Positions 41,919 to 48,037 of a stretch of DNA of 48,037 nucleotides are shown here, piece after piece. Source of the DNA: Elusimicrobiota bacterium (GTDB lineage Bacteria > Elusimicrobiota > Elusimicrobia > UBA1565 > UBA9628). The notes below the pieces were generated by a model that searched no databases, was not told the origin of the DNA, and worked only from the letters and a program-made list of their open reading frames with translations. The stretch is from contig JACRDQ010000004.1 in NCBI GenBank assembly GCA_016218545.1, positions 1 through 48,037 on the forward strand. The letters are read 5' to 3'. Made by a program: the position numbers and the translations under genes. Position 1 is the first letter of the stretch. Every line of letters begins with the position of its first letter.

Positions 41919-42911
41919 ATGCTGGCCGCCGCCCTGTCATCTCTCCTCGCTGTCTCGGCCTTGGCCCTCGACCCTGCTCCGGCTTACGGCGTGCTCCTGG
42001 TGGCCCCGGACGGAGCCGCGTCTCGGCGCGAGACCGCGGCTCTCATCGCGTCCCTGGGCAGGGAGGTCCCTTGGGAGGCGGTGCATTCCGTGGAGGACCA
42101 GGCCGAGCTCCGAGTCGCGCTGAACCGGCTGGAGTCCAAGCGGCCGGCCAAGATCGTGGTCATGCCCCTGACCCTCTCCTCTTCTTCCGGCGAGGCCGAG
42201 GCGGTCCGCGGCCATCTCGGGCTCAGGGATGCGCCCAAGCCGGCGTGCCGGGCAGGAGCCGAGTCTTGTCCTCCTCCTCTGCGGCCGAGCGTCCCCGTCG
42301 CCGCGGTCCCTGGCATGGAGGACCATCCTTTCATCGGCCGGATCCTGACCGAGAGGCTGAGGCTGGCCAGCAGGGAGCCCCGCCGCGAGACCGTCATCCT
42401 CGTGGCCCAGGCTCCGGCCGACGGCCGCGGGCGCAAGGCTTTGGAGCGGGCCATGCGTTCCGCCGGCCACATCCTCCGCCGCGAGACCGGCTGCAGGGCG
42501 GTGCGCACGTCCGTGCTGAAGCTCGACGGCACAGCGATGGACCGGGCCCGGAGCATCTCCAACCTGCGCACCTTGGTGGGCCGGGCAGGCTCCGAGGGCA
42601 AGGCCATCGTCCTGCCTTTCGTCCTGGCGTGGGACCACGGCCCCAGCCTCGCGGCTGCGCTCGAAGGCCTGCCCTGCGTCGTCTCCTCCCAGACCCTGCT
42701 GCCGCACCCCCTCATCGTGTCCTGGGTCCGGGAGGCGGCTTCCATGGGCTCGCGTTCCGGGGACATGAGGCGCTTCACGCGCGCTGACCCGAGGCGGGTC
42801 GAGGGCCTCAAGGCGCTGCTGCGCGGCGGCAAGGCCACGGCCGCTGACCCCGGGGTCTGTTCCGACGCTCCCGAGGGCCCGGCCGCAAGCCAGCCGTGCG
42901 CGGCACCCTGA
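41919..42911 (+). CDS. Exported CbiX/SirB-like chelatase-fold protein
   Basis: 330 residues. Residues 1-16 (MLAAALSSLLAVSALA) form a signal peptide. The first half shows the chelatase fold pattern: YGVLLVAPDGAASRRE, then VEDQAELRVALNRLESKRPAKIVVMPLTLSS, like the CbiX core in which a cobalt- or iron-inserting His sits in a VGHGS loop. Here that loop is APDG and the second histidine site is SSSSGE, so the canonical metal ligands are absent. A second, weaker copy (AIVLPFVLAWDHGPSL) keeps one His. It may bind rather than insert a metal or a tetrapyrrole. It is followed in 2 bases by a CxxCH protein. Confidence 0.5.
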   Translation: MLAAALSSLLAVSALALDPAPAYGVLLVAPDGAASRRETAALIASLGREVPWEAVHSVEDQAELRVALNRLESKRPAKIVVMPLTLSSSSGEAEAVRGHLGLRDAPKPACRAGAESCPPPLRPSVPVAAVPGMEDHPFIGRILTERLRLASREPRRETVILVAQAPADGRGRKALERAMRSAGHILRRETGCRAVRTSVLKLDGTAMDRARSISNLRTLVGRAGSEGKAIVLPFVLAWDHGPSLAAALEGLPCVVSSQTLLPHPLIVSWVREAASMGSRSGDMRRFTRADPRRVEGLKALLRGGKATAADPGVCSDAPEGPAASQPCAAP

Positions 42912-42913
42912 CC

Positions 42914-43507
42914 ATGCGGGTGTCTCTGCTGGCCGTCCTGGTCCTCGCGGCCGCCCTGGGCTGCTCGCGGCCGGCCCCTGCGGCTGACGGGAGCGCGCCG
43001 GCTCCGGTCTCGGCCAGGGAAGCGGCTCAAAAGGCCTATCCAGCCGACCTCGGGGCCCGCGAGGTCTACGGGGCTCCGGGCCTGCTCCCTGAGGCACAGC
43101 GCGAAGGCTATGTCCTGGTCAAGACCGCGTGCGGAGGCTGTCATCCTGCGAGCCGTCCGCTCCACCACCGCTACGCTGAGCCTGAAGGCAGGGATGTGCC
43201 TGACAAGGAAGCCTTCATCGCCTCACTCAAGAAGGAGCGGCCGGAGTTTTTTAAGGAACCGCTCATATGGCAGGTGGAGGCTGATGTCTGGAAGCGCTGC
43301 GTGGCCAGGATGGCTGGCAAGCCCTCGAGCGGGATCGCAGAGGGGGACCTCCGGCCGATCCTCTCCTTCCTGGTCTGGGATTCCGGCCGGCGCAAGCTCG
43401 GCAAGGGAGCCGCGGCCTGGAGAGCTTCCCGTCGGGCGCTGTTGGAGCGGTTCAAGGCGGAGCAGCCCCGCCGCTACGCCGAGCTCCTGGCGGACGACAG
43501 CCTATAG
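42914..43507 (+). CDS. Exported c-type cytochrome-like protein with one CxxCH
   Basis: 197 residues from ATG 42914, two bases after the previous stop. The N-terminus (VSLLAVLVLAAALGC) is a signal peptide, perhaps with a lipobox ending at Cys. One heme-binding motif, CGGCH, follows in TACGGCHPASRPLHHRY. No clear axial Met is assigned. The rest is helical and basic. It could be a monoheme cytochrome that accepts electrons in the periplasm. Coupling to a CbiX-like protein suggests a heme- or siroheme-linked role, but this is inference. Its end overlaps the convergent phosphodiesterase gene. Confidence 0.65.
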   Translation: MRVSLLAVLVLAAALGCSRPAPAADGSAPAPVSAREAAQKAYPADLGAREVYGAPGLLPEAQREGYVLVKTACGGCHPASRPLHHRYAEPEGRDVPDKEAFIASLKKERPEFFKEPLIWQVEADVWKRCVARMAGKPSSGIAEGDLRPILSFLVWDSGRRKLGKGAAAWRASRRALLERFKAEQPRRYAELLADDSL

Positions 43508-44254
43508 CTCCGACAACGCGGAGCGCGCCATGGCGAGGTCGTCGGTCCAGAACGACTCGAACCCCTGCCCGGCGAAGTACCTGAGTTCCTCAGGGGCGTA
43601 GGCCACCCCGGCGCTGAGCGCGATCCCCATCTGCCTGGCCCGGTCCAGGGCCGGCTTGAGGTCGTAGGCGAGGCAGGCCGCTTTGTAGAGCCGCCTCGTC
43701 CAGGGGCCGTCCCAGCCCAGGCACAGGGCCGAGGCTCCCAGGGCAGAAGAGGCGTCCGTGTTCCAGGGACTGCCGGGCATCACCGCGATCTGGATGCCCG
43801 CGGCCGCGCGCGAGGCGAGGATGAGGAAGCGGCGGTTGGAGTAGAAATCGAGGATGCAGGTCCTCTCGCGCACCGGAGACACCGAGACCGCGCCGGCCAC
43901 GGCCACGGCGAGCTCCTCGGACCTCTGGTGCAGGTCCAAGAAGAGCTGGGCCTCCTTCCAGTCTTCCAGGGCGGAGAGGGCCTCGTCGAGGTGCGGGATC
44001 GGGTGCTTGCCGAACGCGCGCAGTCCGCGGAGCTCCTTCCAGGTCAATGTCGAGAGAGGGGCCTTGATCCCCGCGACGCGCTCTCCGGTCCGGTCGTGGA
44101 ACAGGAAGGGCTGGCCGTCGGCGCTGAGCTGCACGTCGAGCTCGATGCCGTCGGCTCCCTCGGCCCTGGCGCGGGAGACCGCCTCGAGGGTGTTCTCCGG
44201 GCCCGTGGCAGCGGCGCCGCGATGGGCGAGGAGCCTGAACCTGCCTACCGGCAT
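43502..44254 (-). CDS. Glycerophosphodiester phosphodiesterase (GlpQ/UgpQ-like)
   Basis: 250 residues from ATG 44254, overlapping the flavoenzyme stop by 10 bases. Motifs: LLAHRGAAATGPENTLEAV (His and Glu-Asn-Thr), GADGIELDVQLSADGQPFLFHD (metal Glu/Asp and second His), and PHLDEAL. There is no signal peptide, so it is cytoplasmic like UgpQ. It cuts glycerophosphodiesters into glycerol-3-phosphate and an alcohol. Pairing with an ether-lipid-type enzyme suggests a lipid-remodelling unit. Confidence 0.88.
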   Translation of the reverse strand: MPVGRFRLLAHRGAAATGPENTLEAVSRARAEGADGIELDVQLSADGQPFLFHDRTGERVAGIKAPLSTLTWKELRGLRAFGKHPIPHLDEALSALEDWKEAQLFLDLHQRSEELAVAVAGAVSVSPVRERTCILDFYSNRRFLILASRAAAGIQIAVMPGSPWNTDASSALGASALCLGWDGPWTRRLYKAACLAYDLKPALDRARQMGIALSAGVAYAPEELRYFAGQGFESFWTDDLAMARSALSEL

Positions 44255-45669
44255 AGCTTGCCCGCGTTGAGCAGGTTCCCCGGGTCGCGGCGCTTCTTCT
44301 GAGCGCTCCAGGAAGCGAGCCATTCCGGTCCCTTGGCCGAGGAGAGCCACGGGAGCTTGGCCAGGCCCACCCCGTGGTGGTGGTTGACCCTGCCGCCCGC
44401 CTTGACGCACGCCTCCATGGCGGCTTGCCATGCGCGGGCGTGCTCCTCGGGCCCGACACCTGCGAGGGTGACGTAGAGGCACGCTCCCTTGGCGTCGAAA
44501 TGCGACAGGTGCGCGAAGGCGAAGGCATGGGGTCTGAGGGCTGCCATGACCCCGTCGTAGAGCTCCCCGAGCCGCTCCCAAGGGGCCCAGAGGTCCGCGG
44601 TGTCTGCGAAACACGCGCGCTGGAAGACGCGCTCGAGCCTCTCCCGGTCGAGGTGGTATCTCCGCTCCCACCACCGGACCGCGGGTCCCTCGCCGAGGTC
44701 CGCTCCCGGGGGGGCCTCGGCCGGGGCCCCGCGCTCGAAGCCCGGCTCATCCTCGTACACCGCGACGCAGACCCAGTGCCGGCCGGCCAGGGGCGAGAGG
44801 GCGTACATGAGCCGCAGGCGCCTGAGCGCGATGCCCTCTGCCGCCTCCATCCAGCGCGAGGAGCCATGCGAGGGACCGCGCCTGCGCAGGCCGTTGAAGA
44901 AGGCGTCCACCGGGCAGTAGAGCCTCAGGACCGAAGGCCGCACGGGCCGGGCCATGCAGTCTCGGGCGAAGTCGAGGGCTTCAGCGAGCCGCCGGAACCG
45001 GAACGAGTTGAAGGACCGCGAGCGCGCCGCAGGCCGGATGCGCAGGCACACCTCGGAGAGGATGCCCAGGGTGCCCTCGGCCCCGAGGTGGGGGGCCGGC
45101 TCCTCCTCCGCCGAGGTCCCGTCAGGACGCCAGGCCTTGACCCAGAGGGCTTGGTCCGCGACCCCGCCGTAGCGGGTCGAGAGCTGACCGAAGGAGTCGG
45201 TCGCGATCCAGCCGCCCGCGGTCGAGTCCTCCATGGATTGGGGGAAATGCATGAGGGACCAGCCCTTGGCCTGGAGCTTGGCTTCCAGGTCCGAGCCGAG
45301 CATCCCGGCCCCGCAGGTCACGGAGGGCCGGTCGGGCCTCGGGTCGAGCTCGAAGCGGTCCGCGAGGCTCGAGGCGTCCAGGACCGCGCTCTCCGGACCG
45401 CGTGGGATCGCTGCGCCCAGGACCCCGGAGCCGGCCCCGCGCGCCAGGAGCCCGACCTTGGCGGCAGAGGCCCAGGCCAGGACCGCTGCCAGGCCCTTCT
45501 CGTCGCGCGGCTTGAGCACGGCTGCGGGCCGGTGCCGGGAGAGCTCCTCCGGCCCCCAGCCCAGGGCCCTGGGCCAGGAATCCCGGGAGGCGGCCGTGCG
45601 CGAAGCCTCGTCCTCCAGGACCCGGGCGGGCCCGAGGACGCGCGCGATCTCGGCGAAGGGAGAGCTCAT
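44245..45669 (-). CDS. FAD-binding alkylglycerone-phosphate synthase-like enzyme
   Basis: 474 residues. A VAO/PCMH-type FAD domain is seen: PAAVLKPRDEKGLAAVLAWA, LARGAGSGVLG, VTCGAGMLGSDLEAKL, and GGWIATDSFGQLSTRYGG. The C-terminal part has VNHHHGVGLAKLPWL, matching the HHH-G motif of alkylglycerone-phosphate synthase, and ends in the usual RRDPGNLLNAGKLC. AGPS exchanges an acyl for an alkyl chain, the key step to ether lipids. A glycolate- or lactate-dehydrogenase-like role is the alternative. TGGTATAAT at 45696-45688 is its likely promoter. Confidence 0.78.
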   Translation of the reverse strand: MSSPFAEIARVLGPARVLEDEASRTAASRDSWPRALGWGPEELSRHRPAAVLKPRDEKGLAAVLAWASAAKVGLLARGAGSGVLGAAIPRGPESAVLDASSLADRFELDPRPDRPSVTCGAGMLGSDLEAKLQAKGWSLMHFPQSMEDSTAGGWIATDSFGQLSTRYGGVADQALWVKAWRPDGTSAEEEPAPHLGAEGTLGILSEVCLRIRPAARSRSFNSFRFRRLAEALDFARDCMARPVRPSVLRLYCPVDAFFNGLRRRGPSHGSSRWMEAAEGIALRRLRLMYALSPLAGRHWVCVAVYEDEPGFERGAPAEAPPGADLGEGPAVRWWERRYHLDRERLERVFQRACFADTADLWAPWERLGELYDGVMAALRPHAFAFAHLSHFDAKGACLYVTLAGVGPEEHARAWQAAMEACVKAGGRVNHHHGVGLAKLPWLSSAKGPEWLASWSAQKKRRDPGNLLNAGKLCR

Positions 45670-45687
45670 GTGGAGTGTGGAGCGCGG

Positions 45688-45696
45688 ATTATACCA
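45688..45696 (-). promoter_or_regulatory. Extended -10 promoter of the AGPS-like gene
   Basis: TGGTATAAT on the minus strand, 18 bases before ATG 45669. It stands back to back with the kinase promoter. Confidence 0.55.
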
Positions 45697-45703
45697 AAGT
45701 GGC

Positions 45704-45733
45704 TTGCATTGGAGGGCTGAAGAGGCGTTTAAT
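45704..45733 (+). promoter_or_regulatory. Promoter of the receiver-kinase gene, leaderless
   Basis: TTGCAT (45704-45709), an 18-base spacer, TTTAAT (45728-45733), then seven bases to ATG 45741. There is no ribosome site. Confidence 0.5.
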
Positions 45734-45740
45734 ATCCGCC

Positions 45741-46865
45741 ATGCTGCGGAGCCAGACGATCCTGGTGGTCGACGACGACCAGGACCTCCTCTTCATGTGC
45801 GCCAAGCTCCTCCGGGCCGAAGGCTACCCGGTCGACGAGGCCTCCTCCGGGCCCCAGGCCCTCGAGAAGCTCGTCGCGCACTACGACATCGTCCTGACCG
45901 ACCTCATGATGCCCGGCATGACCGGCATCGAACTCCTCAGGGGCGTCAAGGCGCTCTCGCCGTCCACGGACGTCATCCTCATGACCGGCGCCCCGTCCCT
46001 GGACACCGCCATCGCCGCGGTGAAGGAGGGCGCCTACGACTACGTCCGCAAGCCCGTCACCAGGGACGAGCTGCGCACCGTGATCCGCCGCTGCGCCGAG
46101 GCCCGCGCCACCAAGGAGGAACTCGCCACCGAGAAGCATCTCCGCGAGGAGCTCCAGGCCGCCTACCAGGAGCTCAAGCGCATGGAGCAGCTCAAGGAGG
46201 GCTTCATCTGCCGGGTCAGCCACGAGCTGCGCACCCCGCTGGCCCAGGTCCTCGGGTGCCTCGAGGCCGCGGCCATGAATGCCGCAGATCCCCGGTGCTC
46301 GGCCGAGAAGATCAAGACCGCGGTGGACGGCGCCCGCAGGCTTCGCGAGGTCGTCGAGGACATCGTGAGCTTCGCCGAGATCCAGGACCCGGGCCTCGAC
46401 GTGGAAAAGACCGACGTCGAGGTGGCCCCCCTGATCCAGAGGGTGGTGGAGGAGACCGCCCCGGATTGGCGCGCCCGGGGCATCAAGGTCACGGCCTTCA
46501 TGGCCGAGGAGAGCGTCCACGTCATGGCGGACCGCGAGCTCCTCTGCAAGGCCCTGCGGCACCTCGTCTTGAACGCCATCCGCTTCAACAAGCCCAACGG
46601 CTCCGTGGACGTCGTGGTGCAGTCTACGCTCACCGGCGTCGAGTTCGCGGTCAAGGACACCGGGGAAGGCGTCCCCTTAGACCAGCGCCTGACCATCTTC
46701 GACGCCTTCTACCAGATCGCGGACTTCATGACCCGCAAGGTCCGCGGCCTCGGCTTGGGCCTGGCCCTGGTCAAGAGGATCGCGGAAGCCCACGGCGGCA
46801 GCGTGTCGGTGGAGAGCACTCCCGGCGAGGGCAGCACCTTCTGGCTCCGCCTCCCTCCCCCCTGA
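45741..46865 (+). CDS. Hybrid response regulator-histidine kinase
   Basis: 374 residues from ATG 45741. The receiver comes first (Asp54 in VLTDLMMPGMTG, threonine in VILMTGAPS, lysine in DYVRKPV), then a coiled linker (about 120-155, KEELATEKHLREELQAAYQE), HisKA with His161 in VSHELRTPLAQV, and an HATPase domain (NAIRFNKPNG, KDTGEGVP, GLGLGLALVKRIAEAHGG). There is no membrane segment or sensor domain, so the input arrives as phosphate on its own receiver. Such receiver-kinase proteins act as phosphorelay integrators. The stop codon lies in the first unit of a repeat. Confidence 0.9.
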   Translation: MLRSQTILVVDDDQDLLFMCAKLLRAEGYPVDEASSGPQALEKLVAHYDIVLTDLMMPGMTGIELLRGVKALSPSTDVILMTGAPSLDTAIAAVKEGAYDYVRKPVTRDELRTVIRRCAEARATKEELATEKHLREELQAAYQELKRMEQLKEGFICRVSHELRTPLAQVLGCLEAAAMNAADPRCSAEKIKTAVDGARRLREVVEDIVSFAEIQDPGLDVEKTDVEVAPLIQRVVEETAPDWRARGIKVTAFMAEESVHVMADRELLCKALRHLVLNAIRFNKPNGSVDVVVQSTLTGVEFAVKDTGEGVPLDQRLTIFDAFYQIADFMTRKVRGLGLGLALVKRIAEAHGGSVSVESTPGEGSTFWLRLPPP

Positions 46866-46920
46866 TGGGGTCACCCCCTGATGGGGTCAGACCCTGACAT
46901 TGGCCTCAACCTGACATTGG
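46862..46920. repeat. REP-like short repeats at the transposase 3' end
   Basis: CTGATGGGGTCA occurs at 46862-46873 and 46878-46889, and CCTGACATTGG at 46893-46903 and 46910-46920. Between them, GGGGTCAGACCC (46883-46894) contains a palindrome (GGGTC-a-GACCC). Both the kinase stop (46863-46865) and the transposase stop (46889-46887) fall within these units. GGGGTCAGACCC-type repeats are typical companions of REP-associated transposases. Confidence 0.65.
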
Positions 46921-47870
46921 GTGGATTCCAGCATCCGCAATGCATCATCCACCTTGCCCCTGAGGAACTCTTCTCTAGAAAGCCTTTGTCGTAGCCTGGC
47001 AAGGGCTTTAGTTACGGAGAACTCGCTGATGCCGTAGCGCCTCGCTATCTGGGTGTGCTGGAGGCCTGTTTTCTCGTGCAGGAGGAGCGCGGCCACTCTA
47101 GTAGCCACCATGCCTTTCCGCCATGCCAACTCCATGGAGCCGCCAGCGAAGACGCTCTTGACTGCCTCCTCCACCTTGAGGGCCGAGGGGCGTTCGATGG
47201 CGGGGGGGTGGACAAGGATCTCGGGAATGCAGGGTGGCGGTTCGAGTGCCTTCTTGAGACCGGTCACATATTCATCGCCACCCCAGAGGATGTGGTCGAA
47301 TTCCTCCCCAAGGGGGTCATCCTCGCATCTGTTGTCAACCATCTCGGCAAAGCCGACCCGGGCCTCCCCCAGATCGTCAGCGAACGATCGCAAGGTCGGC
47401 TCCGTGCGCAGCCAATTCGGTGCTGGTCTGAGGCTCAGTAGGTCCTGACAACTGCTCCAACGATATTCCCAGGGGTGAGGGACCATGCCCGCCCGTACCG
47501 GGTTCTGATGTATGTACCTGCTCAATGAAAGCCAATAGGCGTTGGTGTCGACGACATAGGACTTGAACCGATCCTGGAATAGATGCCCTACTCGGTCGTG
47601 ACGGTAGTTGAATCGTTGGGCATAGAGACCGTTGATGCGTCGCATCCCTTCCGATAGCCCGCTGATCGGAGTCTCGATCAAGAGATGGTAATGGTTCGGC
47701 ATCAAACAGTAGGCATGGAACGTGAATCCTGACCGCTGGTGCGCCTGGCCCATCAGCTGGAGGAAGAAGAGGTAGTCGGCCTCATCCGCGAATATCTCCT
47801 GCTTCGATATGCCGCGGTCGAGGACGTGGTAGAACGCTCCGTCAAACTCCACCCTCAGGGGTCTTGCCAT
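46887..47870 (-). CDS. REP-associated tyrosine transposase (Y1_Tnp/IS200-like)
   Basis: 327 residues. N-terminal MARPLRVEFDGAFYHVLDRG is typical of the family. The HUH motif appears in LMPNHYHLLIE. A tyrosine in GLYAQRFNYRHDRVGHLFQ is the likely nucleophile region, followed by DRFKSYVVD and ILWGGDEYV. The C-terminal third has a helix-turn-helix, HTQIARRYGISEFSVTKALARL, seen in some family members and absent from short ones. The family nicks and spreads REP hairpins rather than itself. The REP hairpin at 29683-29742 is the likely substrate class. The gene appears intact, with no frameshift. Confidence 0.9.
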   Translation of the reverse strand: MARPLRVEFDGAFYHVLDRGISKQEIFADEADYLFFLQLMGQAHQRSGFTFHAYCLMPNHYHLLIETPISGLSEGMRRINGLYAQRFNYRHDRVGHLFQDRFKSYVVDTNAYWLSLSRYIHQNPVRAGMVPHPWEYRWSSCQDLLSLRPAPNWLRTEPTLRSFADDLGEARVGFAEMVDNRCEDDPLGEEFDHILWGGDEYVTGLKKALEPPPCIPEILVHPPAIERPSALKVEEAVKSVFAGGSMELAWRKGMVATRVAALLLHEKTGLQHTQIARRYGISEFSVTKALARLRQRLSREEFLRGKVDDALRMLESTQCQVEANVRV

Positions 47871-48037
47871 CTACATTATGTACGAGTGACCCCCATAAAA
47901 AGTTCCCTTATGAAAGGGGACAAGGTCAACCCTTTTCGGCGCTTCCCGTCGTAAATAACCCATTCGCTTATGCGCGGTCTGCTGAACCGCAATAGATAGA
48001 TTGGGGATGAGGCGCCGATTCGCTCTGTAAGGCCTCG
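47871..48037. other. Region upstream of the transposase, no gene seen
   Basis: It holds a TACATTATGTA palindrome (47872-47882) next to the transposase start and a small inverted pair round 47900-47920 (TTCCCTT-atg-AAAGGGGA). These may be the 5' REP units. I see no convincing coding frame to the end of the window. Confidence 0.4.

Noticed and set aside
41919..42911. Assignment as functional sirohydrochlorin cobaltochelatase
   Set aside because: The loop histidines expected in CbiX are replaced, and the protein is exported.
47739..47954. Plus-strand open frame at the right end
   Set aside because: It lies antisense to the transposase start and has no motif or ribosome site.

Overview
The window is a 48-kb, GC-rich, densely coded bacterial chromosome segment with about 43 protein genes and no rRNA, tRNA or CRISPR seen. 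Secreted proteins, a TonB-type energiser, an outer-membrane barrel and lipid genes point to a Gram-negative cell. Rubrerythrin, FeoB, radical-SAM lysine aminomutase, CoA transferase and a nitrogenase-like pair point to an anaerobic or microaerobic life. The mixture, including abundant large secreted proteins and a divergent nitrogenase paralogue, fits a free-living Elusimicrobiota-type bacterium. That assignment is an inference from gene content, not from a marker gene.

Layout. 1-1912 (minus): the N-terminal part of a secreted protein that joins a propeller-like region to a dynein/MoxR-type AAA ATPase and runs off the window. 2042-5476 (plus): two translationally coupled nitrogenase component-1-like subunits and a small exported protein. 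5472-5697: a MITE-like element inserted between convergent genes. 5695-9077 (minus): a TonB-like protein and a large TPR protein. 9207-11622 (minus): lysine 2,3-aminomutase, RmlC and a small protein. 11673-16006 (plus): an iron locus (Fur-family regulator, zinc ribbon, outer-membrane barrel, FeoB, DtxR-FeoA regulator). 16041-20096 (plus): a 52-residue zinc protein, a dihydropyrimidine-dehydrogenase-like flavoprotein and an SsnA-like amidohydrolase. 20108-21253: WecB. 21246-25647 (minus): two class III aminotransferases and a two-subunit CoA transferase. 25705-27350 (minus): MnmA and rubrerythrin. 27497-27874: a lone receiver. 27881-29620 (minus): a papain-like protease.

29749-38252 (minus) is a fatty-acid/polyketide-like locus: enoyl-reductase-like SDR, KAS III, ketoreductase, dehydratase, KAS II, an unknown coiled-coil protein, an acyltransferase fused to a phosphopantetheinyl transferase, an acyl-carrier-protein acyltransferase and an exported protein, with no carrier-protein gene in the window. 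38489-41078 (minus) encodes a subtilase and a protein with three MopE-like repeats. 41239-43507 (plus) encodes a response regulator, an exported CbiX-like protein and a CxxCH protein. 43502-45669 (minus) encodes a glycerophosphodiesterase and an alkylglycerone-phosphate-synthase-like flavoenzyme. 45741-46865 is a receiver-histidine kinase, followed by a REP-associated transposase (46887-47870).

Two themes recur. Many genes have a -10 hexamer 6-7 bases before the start codon and no ribosome site, so they are probably read from leaderless mRNA, while most exported proteins have strong Shine-Dalgarno sites. Palindromic repeats sit repeatedly on or next to stop codons. The strongest candidates for undescribed biology are the nitrogenase-like pair without NifH, the acyl-chain locus with its unusual fusion, and the exported AAA ATPase.
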